This document shows, piece by piece, positions 23,934-32,507 of a DNA stretch of 64,000 nucleotides. Made by a program: the position numbers and the translations under genes. The notes under the pieces are model-generated. The model was given only the letters and a program-made list of their open reading frames with translations. It did not search any database and was not told the origin of the DNA. The stretch covers positions 1-64,000 of the forward strand of contig CACYQB010000007.1 in assembly GCA_902776435.1 (NCBI GenBank). The letters run 5' to 3'. This DNA is from an uncultured Bacteroidales bacterium (GTDB taxonomy: Bacteria; Bacteroidota; Bacteroidia; Bacteroidales; Muribaculaceae). The stretch's first letter is position 1. Each line of letters starts with the position of its first letter.

Positions 23934-23941
23934 CAAATTTA
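23934..23941 (-). promoter_or_regulatory. -7 box for the - strand cobalamin operon
   Basis: On the - strand TAAATTTG ends 8 nt before the cbiA ATG at 23925. This predicts a leaderless or very short-leader transcript covering cbiA, pduO, cbiP, cobD and cbiB. Confidence 0.5.
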
Positions 23942-24056
23942 CGCAATTCTTCCAAATTAACCCTCATTCCCATCAAAGAACCATATCCGATGAATTGCAA
24001 TATTATTTATTGAGAGAAAACATCACCTCGACAACAAATTGCCCGAGGTTTTGTTG

Positions 24057-24064
24057 TACATTTG
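24057..24064 (+). promoter_or_regulatory. -7 box for the exonuclease gene
   Basis: TACATTTG fits TAnnTTTG. The leader of about 80 nt contains a 9-codon frame at 24082-24111 whose TGA overlaps the next ATG, and then AGGAGG (24137-24142) before the exonuclease start. Confidence 0.45.
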
Positions 24065-24149
24065 CAGTAACAATCGATAAAATGCCTGGATTGAAAAAGG
24101 ACCGTGCATGATGAAGAAATATATTTGATTGATACAGGAGGACTTAGCG

Positions 24150-24641
24150 ATGCGGGATTTTGCAGCCATAGATTTCGAAACGGCCAACTCTGAGCGCAGT
24201 TCAGTATGCTCAGTAGGTGTTGTCATCGTGCGTAACGGAGAGATTGCCGATACATTCTACTCACTCATTCAGCCCGAACCAAATTACTATAACTACTGGT
24301 GTTCCAGAGTCCATGGCCTGTGCCGCGAAGATACCGAAGACGCACCCGTTTTTCCCGACGTATGGGCTCAGATAGAACCCCTCATTGAGGGCCTGCCGCT
24401 CGTGGCCCACAACCGACCTTTTGACGAAAGTTGCCTCAAGGCCGTCTTCCGCGTTTATCAGATGGACTATCCCGATTACGAGTTCCTCGATACCCTCTGG
24501 GCATCACGACGCCTGCTCCCCGACCTGGACAACCACCGACTCGACACCGTCGCAGCAGCCTGCGGCTTCCAAATGGAAAACCACCACCACGCCCTAGCCG
24601 ACGCCGAAGCCTGCGCCTGGATCGCCCGCCAACTCCTCTAA
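24150..24641 (+). CDS. DEDDh 3'-5' exonuclease, DnaQ/epsilon-like
   Basis: A 163-residue exonuclease. FAAIDFETAN at the N-terminus gives the first Asp and Glu, LVAHNRPFDESCL the second Asp, and HHALADAEACAWI the His and last Asp of the DEDDh site. The size fits stand-alone DnaQ-like exonucleases of Bacteroidota with no extra domain; processing of DNA or RNA ends is likely, but the substrate cannot be read. The ATG at 24150 is preferred because a strong AGGAGG lies 7 nt before it, unusual for this phylum. The gene is single and faces away from the cobalamin operon. Confidence 0.87.
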   Translation: MRDFAAIDFETANSERSSVCSVGVVIVRNGEIADTFYSLIQPEPNYYNYWCSRVHGLCREDTEDAPVFPDVWAQIEPLIEGLPLVAHNRPFDESCLKAVFRVYQMDYPDYEFLDTLWASRRLLPDLDNHRLDTVAAACGFQMENHHHALADAEACAWIARQLL

Positions 24642-24860
24642 AAAACCTCCATTGTAAAGAGTCCTTCAGTCATAAGATTACGATTCTTCGGAATAAGATT
24701 TAAAACAAGAACGCAAAAATTCAACTCTAATTTAATTCCCATTTTTACAGTAAACTGATGGCCCTAAATGTCTATACGGTCTAGTCTATAATCTGGGTTA
24801 AGGAAGGTAAGATGATGAGGATGTGGGGTAGTTCGTTTTCTGGGTTTGGAAAAATTTTGT

Positions 24861-24868
24861 TAATTTTG
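24861..24868 (+). promoter_or_regulatory. -7 box for the GH3 beta-glucosidase gene
   Basis: TAATTTTG fits TAnnTTTG, with TTTG upstream at 24845-24848. The preceding 220 bp after the exonuclease gene show no gene. Confidence 0.45.
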
Positions 24869-24902
24869 CGGGTGAATGTATAGTGGATTTTTTACAAAGA
24901 AT

Positions 24903-27185
24903 ATGACCAATATGATGAAATTCAAGAGTTTTTTGTTGGCTTTTGTGCTGTTTTGCTGTGGTCTGGCAGCCCAGGCATTTGACCAGGCGCGGATGGACCG
25001 ATTCATTGATGACCTGATGGGCAGGATGACCCTTCAGGAGAAAATCGGGCAGCTTAACCTGCCTGTCACCGGTGACATCATCACTGGCTCGGCAGTCAGC
25101 GGTGACGTGGTCAGCAAGATCAAGGCTGGCCAGGTGGGCGGTCTTTTCAACATGAAGGGTGTACAAAGCATCCGTGCATTGCAGGAAGTCGCTGTCAAGC
25201 AGAGCCGCTTGGGCATTCCCTTGATCTTCGGCATGGATGTGATTCATGGCTATGAGACGGTATTTCCCATCCCCTTTGCCATGTCGATGAGCTGGGATAT
25301 GGATGCCATCCGCAACTCGGCCCGTATCGCCTCGGTTGAGGCGACTGCCGACGGCATCTGCTGGACCTTCAGTCCCATGGTGGATATCTGCCGCGAGCCG
25401 CGGTGGGGCCGCATGAGCGAAGGCAGTGGCGAAGATCCCTTCTTGGGGTCTGCCATCGGCCGCGCAATGATTGAGGGTTACCAGGGTGCCGACCTGGCCG
25501 ACAAGGCGACCATGATGGCATGCGTCAAGCACTTCGCCCTGTATGGTGCTCCCGAAGCCGGTCGCGACTATAACACGGTGGACATGAGCCACGTGAGGAT
25601 GTTCAACGAGTATTTCCCTCCCTACAAGGCAGGTGTTGATGCCGGTGCGGGCAGTTTCATGACCTCGTTTAACGTGATCGACTATATCCCCGCCACGGGT
25701 AACCGCTGGCTCATGACCGAGGTGCTGCGTGACCGCTGGGGGTTTGACGGCTTTGTAGTGACCGACTACACCGCCATCAGCGAAATGATCAACCATGGTA
25801 TGGGCGACCTGCAGACCGTCAGTGCGCTGGCGCTCAACGCCGGTACCGACATGGACATGGTGGCTGACGGCTTCCTGGGAACCTTGGAAAAATCTATGGA
25901 CGAGGGCAAGGTGACCATGCAGGACATTGACAAGGCTTGCCGCCGCATCCTGGAGGCTAAGTACAAACTGGGCCTGTTTGACGATCCCTACCGCTACCTT
26001 GACGCCAAGCGGGCCAAGAAGGACATCTATACCGACGAGCACCGAGCCGCCGCCCGCCAACTGGCAACCGAGACGTTTGTATTGCTGCAGAACAAGGACA
26101 ACGTGCTGCCACTCAAGCGCATGGGCAAAATCGCTCTGGTGGGCCCACTGGCCAACACCCGCGCCAATATGCCCGGCACCTGGAGCGTGGCCGCTTCCAG
26201 CGACCGCTACAGCACACTGCTGGAAGCCATGCGCCGTGCTGTGGGCGACCAAGCCGAAGTGATGTATGCCAAGGGATGTAACGTGTGCTATGATGCTGAG
26301 TTGGAGAAAAATTCGACTATGTTTGGCCGCGAGATGCGCGATGGGCGTCCTGTTGACGTCATGCGTGACGAGGCTGTTCGCATCGCACGAGAGTGTGACG
26401 TGATTGTCGCCGCCATGGGCGAACCCAGCGAGATGTCGGGAGAAAGCAGTTCGCGCAGCGACCTTTCCATCCTCGACGCTCAGAAAGACCTGCTCATGGC
26501 ACTCAAGGCTACGGGCAAACCCATCGTGCTGCTCAACTTCTCGGGCCGCGCCACAGTCATGGACTGGGAGGTGGAAAACATTCCTACTATCTTGAACGTG
26601 TGGTTTGGTGGCAGTGAGGCCGCCGACGCCATCTGTGACGTGGTTTTCGGTGACGTGTCGCCCAGTGGCAAACTTTCGGTCACCATGCCCCGCAACGTGG
26701 GCCAGATTCCCATCTATTACAACCACCTGAACACGGGCCGTCCCAATCCCAAGTGGTTCACCAAGTATACTTCCAACTACCTGGACGTGCCCAACGATGC
26801 GCTGTTCCCCTTCGGTTACGGTCTGAGTTACACCTCGTTCCAGTATGGTCCCCTGTCGCTGAGCAATGAATCGATGACAACCAGCAGCACCATCCAGGCC
26901 AGCGTAACCGTTACCAACACCGGCAACCGCGAGGGGGCGGAAGTTGTACAGTTCTACATCCGCGACCTGGTCGGCAGCATTGCCCGACCTGTGCAAGAGC
27001 TCAAGGGTTTTGAGCGCATCAGCCTCAAGCCCGGCGAGAGCCGCACCGTCACGTTCACCATTGACGCCGAACTGCTCAAGTTCTACAACAAGGACTTAGA
27101 ATACGTCTGTGAGCCAGGTGAATTTGAGGCGATGATCGGCCCCAACAGCCGCGACGTGCAGCGCCAACTGTTTAGGCTCAAATAA
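24903..27185 (+). CDS. bglX: periplasmic GH3 beta-glucosidase, BglX-like
   Basis: A protein of about 760 residues, exported by a signal peptide (MMKFKSFLLAFVLFCCGLAAQA). The GH3 N-terminal barrel carries IGQLNLPVTG, FGMDVIHGYETVFPIP and KHFALYGAPEAGRDYN. The nucleophile Asp is in GFDGFVVTDYTAISE. The alpha/beta sandwich domain follows (VLLQNKDNVLPLK, GESSSRSDLSI with the likely acid/base Glu), then LFPFGYGLSYT and a C-terminal fibronectin III-like domain (TVTNTGNREGAEVVQFYI). It releases glucose from the non-reducing ends of short beta-glucans, which fits the adjacent locus. The start could be 24903, 24912 or 24915. A long antisense frame covers it and is a shadow. Confidence 0.92.
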   Translation: MTNMMKFKSFLLAFVLFCCGLAAQAFDQARMDRFIDDLMGRMTLQEKIGQLNLPVTGDIITGSAVSGDVVSKIKAGQVGGLFNMKGVQSIRALQEVAVKQSRLGIPLIFGMDVIHGYETVFPIPFAMSMSWDMDAIRNSARIASVEATADGICWTFSPMVDICREPRWGRMSEGSGEDPFLGSAIGRAMIEGYQGADLADKATMMACVKHFALYGAPEAGRDYNTVDMSHVRMFNEYFPPYKAGVDAGAGSFMTSFNVIDYIPATGNRWLMTEVLRDRWGFDGFVVTDYTAISEMINHGMGDLQTVSALALNAGTDMDMVADGFLGTLEKSMDEGKVTMQDIDKACRRILEAKYKLGLFDDPYRYLDAKRAKKDIYTDEHRAAARQLATETFVLLQNKDNVLPLKRMGKIALVGPLANTRANMPGTWSVAASSDRYSTLLEAMRRAVGDQAEVMYAKGCNVCYDAELEKNSTMFGREMRDGRPVDVMRDEAVRIARECDVIVAAMGEPSEMSGESSSRSDLSILDAQKDLLMALKATGKPIVLLNFSGRATVMDWEVENIPTILNVWFGGSEAADAICDVVFGDVSPSGKLSVTMPRNVGQIPIYYNHLNTGRPNPKWFTKYTSNYLDVPNDALFPFGYGLSYTSFQYGPLSLSNESMTTSSTIQASVTVTNTGNREGAEVVQFYIRDLVGSIARPVQELKGFERISLKPGESRTVTFTIDAELLKFYNKDLEYVCEPGEFEAMIGPNSRDVQRQLFRLK

Positions 27186-27208
27186 GCTGTAGGCTTTAAG
27201 TTTTTAAA

Positions 27209-27261
27209 GGCATCCGCATTGCAGTTTGCCGCGCCAACGCGACACCTCACAATGCGGATGC
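27209..27261. terminator. bidirectional hairpin between bglX and the DUF6377-type regulator
   Basis: GCATCCGCATTG (27210-27221) is perfectly complementary to CAATGCGGATGC (27250-27261), a 12-bp stem with a 28-nt loop. It lies between two convergent stops and begins with the recurrent word GGCATCCGC. T-rich tracts flank only weakly. Confidence 0.6.
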
Positions 27262-27274
27262 TTCTGTCATCACG

Positions 27275-28930
27275 TTACATACCGATCGCCTTGACTTGGG
27301 ACTCAAAAGAATCACGGTCACCAATGGCGCCATTCTTGATTTTGGCCCGGTAATTATAGATGGTGTTGACCGAGTAATGCAGGAATTCAGCAATGCGGCT
27401 ACTGTCCTCGATGCCAAGGCGTATCAGTGCAAAAATACGGATATCAGTGTTTAATGTCCCCGGCTCTGGCATGGTTACACGGCACTCGGGGCGCAACAGG
27501 GCATTGAAGTCATCGACAAAGTTAGGGAAGAGGTGCAAGAAGGTGCTGTCAAACATCTCGTACAGTTCGGTAAGGTTTTTATCACGCAACTGACTATCGC
27601 CCGTAAACTTGAACAGCGCATCCAGGTCCCTGCTCTTGACCATCTTGTTGACACGCTTACGCATCTCGTCAAGGCGGTCGATATAGAAGGAACACAAGTG
27701 AATAAAACGCCCCACATATTCGTCCTTGACACGGTTAGACTCGTTGAGTTGCACATTAGTATCCCGTAACTGTGTATTCAGGTCAGACAACTGTCTGTTC
27801 AACTGTGCCAACTGGGTATTGCTCTCACTCAGTTCATTACGGGCGCGGGCTAATTTCTTGCGCTGGCTGTTGCTATAAAATAGAATGCCCAAGAACAATG
27901 CCGCCAGCAAACTTGACACCACGGCGAGCAGTGCCAGCAAGTGGTTGGCACGCTTGAGAGAAGCCTCATAATTATCGCTGATAGCCGTGAGGACGGGCGA
28001 TATCTGATTATTGCGTTTCACCGTGTTGAACGTGTTGGCACACTGCCAGGCAAAACGGATGTAACGATAAGCACGCTCCATATCCCCATCGGCCATGAGT
28101 TTGTTGGCCAATTCCCACATCGCCCCCTGGTCCATGACGGCGTTCTTGACATCGCTTAATGCCGACTGGGTCACCCAATAACGCGTCTGCACCGAATCTC
28201 CCAGCAGCGCATAATCCAGATAGCGGTAAAATGCCACGATGGCATACTGATGGGATCCCTCCTTGACCTGCTTGAGACGCATATCGCTATAGCGCAAAGC
28301 CCCCTGGCCATCCCCAGCGCCAAGGCACTCAATTTCCTTGACCTGCAACGCCTCATCATCGGTTGCAGATACCCCTGTCGTGTCGATGAGATGGTTATAG
28401 TGATCCCACTTGGCATAATATTCCCCCTGAAGGCGCGGCACCCTGCAATAGTATCCCAGTTCGTGATACAGGTGAGCCAAGGTGATGTAGTAGCGGCGCT
28501 TGTTACGGGAGTCATTGATACGCTGGGCGTCCATCGAGTTCAACACATCCATCGCCTCATGATACATACCCGACTCGGTGCACTGGTAGGCTAACAGCAG
28601 CCTGCACTCGTCGGCACGGATGGGGTCTTCCATACGCTCAGCAAGCAGAATGCAACGGCTGATGTAATGAATCGCGGAGTCGCTCATGTAGGGCCGGTAC
28701 TCGTCATAGAGGCTACGGCTCAACTCATACTGCACGCGGTTATCATCAATTGCTCCACGCGCAGTCTTGTATTTACGGATGCGGTTTTCACGTTCTTGCA
28801 CATATTTTTCGGTCTGCTCGATGGCCTTGTCGAGCTTCCTGTATTCCTGTTCCAAATCAATCTCGCCAGCCGCTACACCTGTTGACGAAATCAAGAACAG
28901 CAAGACCGATATGATGATGCTATGTTTCAT
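27275..28930 (-). CDS. DUF6377-type TPR membrane regulator
   Basis: A 551-residue protein from the ATG at 28930: signal peptide (MKHSIIISVLLFLISSTG), a periplasmic TPR-like helical region (about 25-320), and one transmembrane segment (HLLALLAVVSSLLAALFLGIL). A coiled coil follows with repeated N/Q-rich units (ELSESNTQLAQLNRQLSDLN), and then a cytoplasmic C-terminal domain ending in a LuxR-like helix-turn-helix (SSRIAEFLHYSVNTIYNYRAKI). This layout matches Bacteroidota DUF6377 proteins found beside polysaccharide loci. It presumably senses a glycan and activates the divergent susC operon. An ATG at 28945 is also possible. Confidence 0.8.
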   Translation of the reverse strand: MKHSIIISVLLFLISSTGVAAGEIDLEQEYRKLDKAIEQTEKYVQERENRIRKYKTARGAIDDNRVQYELSRSLYDEYRPYMSDSAIHYISRCILLAERMEDPIRADECRLLLAYQCTESGMYHEAMDVLNSMDAQRINDSRNKRRYYITLAHLYHELGYYCRVPRLQGEYYAKWDHYNHLIDTTGVSATDDEALQVKEIECLGAGDGQGALRYSDMRLKQVKEGSHQYAIVAFYRYLDYALLGDSVQTRYWVTQSALSDVKNAVMDQGAMWELANKLMADGDMERAYRYIRFAWQCANTFNTVKRNNQISPVLTAISDNYEASLKRANHLLALLAVVSSLLAALFLGILFYSNSQRKKLARARNELSESNTQLAQLNRQLSDLNTQLRDTNVQLNESNRVKDEYVGRFIHLCSFYIDRLDEMRKRVNKMVKSRDLDALFKFTGDSQLRDKNLTELYEMFDSTFLHLFPNFVDDFNALLRPECRVTMPEPGTLNTDIRIFALIRLGIEDSSRIAEFLHYSVNTIYNYRAKIKNGAIGDRDSFESQVKAIGM

Positions 28931-28959
28931 AGTAAAAAATCCCATATTACAATGTTGTG

Positions 28960-28967
28960 CAAATGTA
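28960..28967 (-). promoter_or_regulatory. -7 box for the DUF6377-type regulator
   Basis: On the - strand TACATTTG lies 14 nt before an ATG at 28945 and 29 nt before the preferred ATG at 28930. The 365-bp divergent gap to the susC start holds only this box, the susC promoter, and AT-rich sequence. Confidence 0.45.
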
Positions 28968-29175
28968 GGAGTAAAAACTGAGAAAAAACAACAAAAATGG
29001 CAAAATATTCGATGAAACCGCAGATTTAGCCTTTTCAGTAGTGCTGTATTTTTACCACTTTTTAACGATTTCGACAAATACTTAAGTCGCTATTAATCAA
29101 TGTATTACGAATTATAATTAGCATAATTTATCCACTTTTTCATTTTTAAAGGGAACAGCCCGCGTTATTATTATA

Positions 29176-29183
29176 TATTTTTG
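29176..29183 (+). promoter_or_regulatory. -7 box for the susC operon
   Basis: TATTTTTG fits TAnnTTTG and gives a leader of about 105 nt before the susC ATG at 29296, with the A-rich stretch usual for strongly translated susC genes. Confidence 0.45.
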
Positions 29184-29295
29184 CGATGTGACTTATAACC
29201 ATTGCGAGGTTTTCCCCCCTCGACCAACTATACATAACAACTAAACATCGAAATAACCAATCAATTTTTAATCATCAACCAATAACAAATGTGAC

Positions 29296-32200
29296 ATGAA
29301 AGAGAAAAGATTACTTTCACTGCTGTTGACAGTCATGCTGGCAATAGCGGCATTTGCACAGAATCAGACCTTCACGGGTACCATCGTTGATGCCAACGGT
29401 GAACCTGTGATCGGTGCGACAATTGTGCAAAAGGGAACGTCGAACACGGTAGTCACCGACTTCGACGGCAATTTCTCCATCAACGCACCTAAAGGTGCTG
29501 AGTTGGAAGTTAGTTTTGTTGGCTTCGGCAAACAGACCGTGTTTGCCGGCGACAACATGCACATCATCCTCCAAGAGGACGCCGAGTTGCTCAACGAGGT
29601 GGTCGTCATCGGTTACGGTGTGCAAAAGAAGAGCGTGGTGACAGCATCCATCGCCAAGGTCAGCTCCGAAGATCTCGCAGATAAGACCCGTCTGCGTGCC
29701 GAGGACGCCCTGAAGGGTATGGCCGCTGGTGTCAACGTCATCTCGTCTTCAGGTCAGCCTGGTTCCCAATCGATGGTCCGCATCCGCGGTATCGGCACTA
29801 TCAACAACTCCAATCCTCTTTATATTATTGACGGCATGCCCACCGACCAGTATGGTATGGAGAGTGTGAACCCCAATGATATCGAGAGTATTGAGGTCCT
29901 GAAGGATGCCGCATCGGGCGCTATCTATGGTGCACGAGCTGCCAATGGTGTCATCCTCGTCACCACCAAGAAGGGACGTATGGGCAAGGCTGCCATCAAC
30001 TACACATTCTCTTATGGCTGGCAGAGTCCTTGGCGTCACCGCGACGTGACTGGCGCTACCGATTATGCCATCATGCAGAATGAGCGTCGTGTTGAGAACG
30101 GCTTGGATCCGCTTTACGTAGATCCTTACAACCTGACTGATGCCAATGGCACTAAAATCACCGGTTTCGGTACCGACTGGCAGAAACTGCTCTTCAACAA
30201 TAATGCACCCATCATGCAGCATGACGTGAGTGTCAGCGGAGCCTCTGAGAAGGTGAATTACTACCTCTCACTGGGTTACTTCACCCAGGAAGGTATTGTG
30301 GGCGGTAACTACGGACAGTCGAACTACGACCGCTTTACCATCCGTGCCAACAACCAGTTCAATCTATTTGACGCCTCCAAGGAGCGTAATTTCCTGAACA
30401 AACTTGACCTGGGCGCGAACCTCTCTTATATGCGCGTGCATAGCACCGGCATCGAAGCCAACTCCACTTGGGGTTCACCTCTGGGCTCAGCCCTCTATCT
30501 TGCTCCCACCTTGCCCGTAGTTCTGAAAGGCAGCGCGGCAGAGGAAATGTTAAAACGCTACAGTGCTTTCGACCTTTATACCGATGCCGACGGCAATCCT
30601 TACACGATTCCCGGATTCATCGGCAGCTATCAGGAGCAGAACAACCCCATCGCCATGATGCAGGGTACCCCCAACAAGAACTGGAGCCACAAATTCATGC
30701 CCAAGTTCTCGATTGACCTGCAACTGTTTGATGCGCTGAAGTATCACTTCACCTACAGCGCTGAGCTTTCGTTCTGGGGCTATGACGGTGCTACCAAGGA
30801 GCATTACTATCTCTCGGGTAACAACAATGCCGACCACACTTCGGCTGTAGCCTTCAAGGGCAACAACAGCACCTGGCAGATTGAGAACACTGTAACCTAC
30901 GACAAGACGTTCGGCAAGCACACTATCGGTGTTGTGCTCGGCCAGAGTGCCTTGAAGTTCAAGGGTGACGAACTGGGTGGTTCACACTGGTATCTCGTGA
31001 ATCCCGATAAGCCCAGCATCAACTACACTACTGGTGGCGATCTGGAGATTTCCACCGATGCCGACGGTAAGATGACCGGTGCTACAAGCCTCGTTGGCGT
31101 GTGGGGTGGTCCCTATACCGAGCACAGGCTGTCGTCATTATTCGCCCGCTTGAGCTACAACTACGACGAGCGCTACATGTTCCAAGCTACCGTCCGCCGC
31201 GACGGTTCGAGCCGCTTCGGCTCCAATCACAAGTATGGTGTATTTCCCTCATTCTCATTGGGTTGGAACATCATGAACGAGGCCTTCATGGAGAGCAGCC
31301 GCGATTGGCTGAACATGTTGAAGCTTCGTGCCAGCTGGGGTAAGAATGGTAACGACAATATCGGTGACTTTGCTTACACCACGCTGACGACAATCGGTAA
31401 CACCAGTAACTACTACTTCGGACAGACCGCCGCTATGGTTTACGGCTCCAAGGCCAACCGTCTGGCTAACGAAGACCTGAAGTGGGAGGAGAGCGAACAG
31501 ACCGACCTGGGTCTCGACCTCGGCTTCTGGAACAACAAGTTGACCTTCAGCGTTGACTACTTCATCAAGAAGACCAACGGTATGATCATCGAGATGCCTA
31601 TCCCCAGCTATGTGGGTGAGGCCCGTCCTCTGGGCAACGTGGGTGATATGAAGAACAGCGGTGTCGAGTTTGAACTGGGATACAGGTGGAACATCGCCGA
31701 TGCCCACTTTGCCATCAAGGGTAATGCATCTTATCTGAAGAACAAGTTGACAAATCTGGGTAACGACACCGGCTTCCTGAACTACGGCATCTCGCAGTTC
31801 AGCGACGGTGGCACACGTGCCGAGAACGGCCAGCCATTCCCCTTCTTCTATGGTTACAAGACCGACGGTATCCTTCAAAACAAGGCAGAAGCAGATGCCT
31901 ATAACGCGACGTACGGCACATCTTCAAGGCCTGGCGATTTCCGCTTTGTGGATACCAATGGTGACAAACGAATCAATAGCGATGACCGTACCAACATCGG
32001 TAACGGTGTGCCCGACTGGACCTTCGGTTTCACCTTCGACTTTGACTGGAAAGCCTTTGACTTCAGCATCTTCTTCCAGGGCGTTAAGGGTGCCGACATC
32101 TTCGACGCCACCTATCGTCAGGACATCGCATCAGGTAACTATCCTACCTGGGTGCTCCAGCGCTGGACGGGTGAAGGCACTTCTAACACCGTGCCCACCC

Positions 32201-32484
32201 TTGGTGACTCCAAGAACTGGGTTTGCAGTGACATGTACATTCAGGACGGCAGCTATCTGCGCCTGAAGAACATCACTCTGGGTTACACCCTGCATCCCTC
32301 AATCTCCCACAAGATCGGTATCAACCGCCTGCGCATCTTCGCACGTGGTGAGAATCTGTTCACTTGGACCAAGTATTGGGGCTTCGATCCTGAAATCGGT
32401 TCAGGCTCCACCAGCTTGGGTGTTGACTATGGTATTTATCCACAGGCTCGCACCTACTCTGTCGGATTTAACATTTCACTCTAA
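29296..32484 (+). CDS. susC: SusC/RagA-family TonB-dependent outer-membrane transporter
   Basis: A 1062-residue outer-membrane importer. A signal peptide ending in AIAAFAQ is followed by a carboxypeptidase-regulatory-like domain (GTIVDANGEPVIGATIVQ, DFDGNFSINAP). Then come the TonB-box region NEVVVIGYGVQKKS, the plug (GQPGSQSMVRIRGIGTINNS, PLYIIDGMP, VLKDAASGAIYGARAANGVI), and a 22-strand barrel ending in RTYSVGFNISL. It imports oligosaccharides captured with the SusD partner 23 bp downstream, using TonB energy. The accompanying GH16, GH5 and GH3 enzymes suggest beta-1,3-glucan fragments. Length is typical. Confidence 0.95.
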   Translation: MKEKRLLSLLLTVMLAIAAFAQNQTFTGTIVDANGEPVIGATIVQKGTSNTVVTDFDGNFSINAPKGAELEVSFVGFGKQTVFAGDNMHIILQEDAELLNEVVVIGYGVQKKSVVTASIAKVSSEDLADKTRLRAEDALKGMAAGVNVISSSGQPGSQSMVRIRGIGTINNSNPLYIIDGMPTDQYGMESVNPNDIESIEVLKDAASGAIYGARAANGVILVTTKKGRMGKAAINYTFSYGWQSPWRHRDVTGATDYAIMQNERRVENGLDPLYVDPYNLTDANGTKITGFGTDWQKLLFNNNAPIMQHDVSVSGASEKVNYYLSLGYFTQEGIVGGNYGQSNYDRFTIRANNQFNLFDASKERNFLNKLDLGANLSYMRVHSTGIEANSTWGSPLGSALYLAPTLPVVLKGSAAEEMLKRYSAFDLYTDADGNPYTIPGFIGSYQEQNNPIAMMQGTPNKNWSHKFMPKFSIDLQLFDALKYHFTYSAELSFWGYDGATKEHYYLSGNNNADHTSAVAFKGNNSTWQIENTVTYDKTFGKHTIGVVLGQSALKFKGDELGGSHWYLVNPDKPSINYTTGGDLEISTDADGKMTGATSLVGVWGGPYTEHRLSSLFARLSYNYDERYMFQATVRRDGSSRFGSNHKYGVFPSFSLGWNIMNEAFMESSRDWLNMLKLRASWGKNGNDNIGDFAYTTLTTIGNTSNYYFGQTAAMVYGSKANRLANEDLKWEESEQTDLGLDLGFWNNKLTFSVDYFIKKTNGMIIEMPIPSYVGEARPLGNVGDMKNSGVEFELGYRWNIADAHFAIKGNASYLKNKLTNLGNDTGFLNYGISQFSDGGTRAENGQPFPFFYGYKTDGILQNKAEADAYNATYGTSSRPGDFRFVDTNGDKRINSDDRTNIGNGVPDWTFGFTFDFDWKAFDFSIFFQGVKGADIFDATYRQDIASGNYPTWVLQRWTGEGTSNTVPTLGDSKNWVCSDMYIQDGSYLRLKNITLGYTLHPSISHKIGINRLRIFARGENLFTWTKYWGFDPEIGSGSTSLGVDYGIYPQARTYSVGFNISL

Positions 32485-32507
32485 CACTCCTAAAAGAATT
32501 ATCAACT

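Noticed and set aside
515..24000. Cobalamin riboswitch
   Set aside because: I looked for a B12-box core upstream of the cobalamin and uptake genes and saw none; the leaders are also too short in several cases.
24798..26996. 732-codon open frame on the - strand across bglX
   Set aside because: It lies opposite a clear GH3 enzyme with signal peptide and catalytic motifs; the antisense product shows no domain and looks like the usual shadow of GC-rich third positions.
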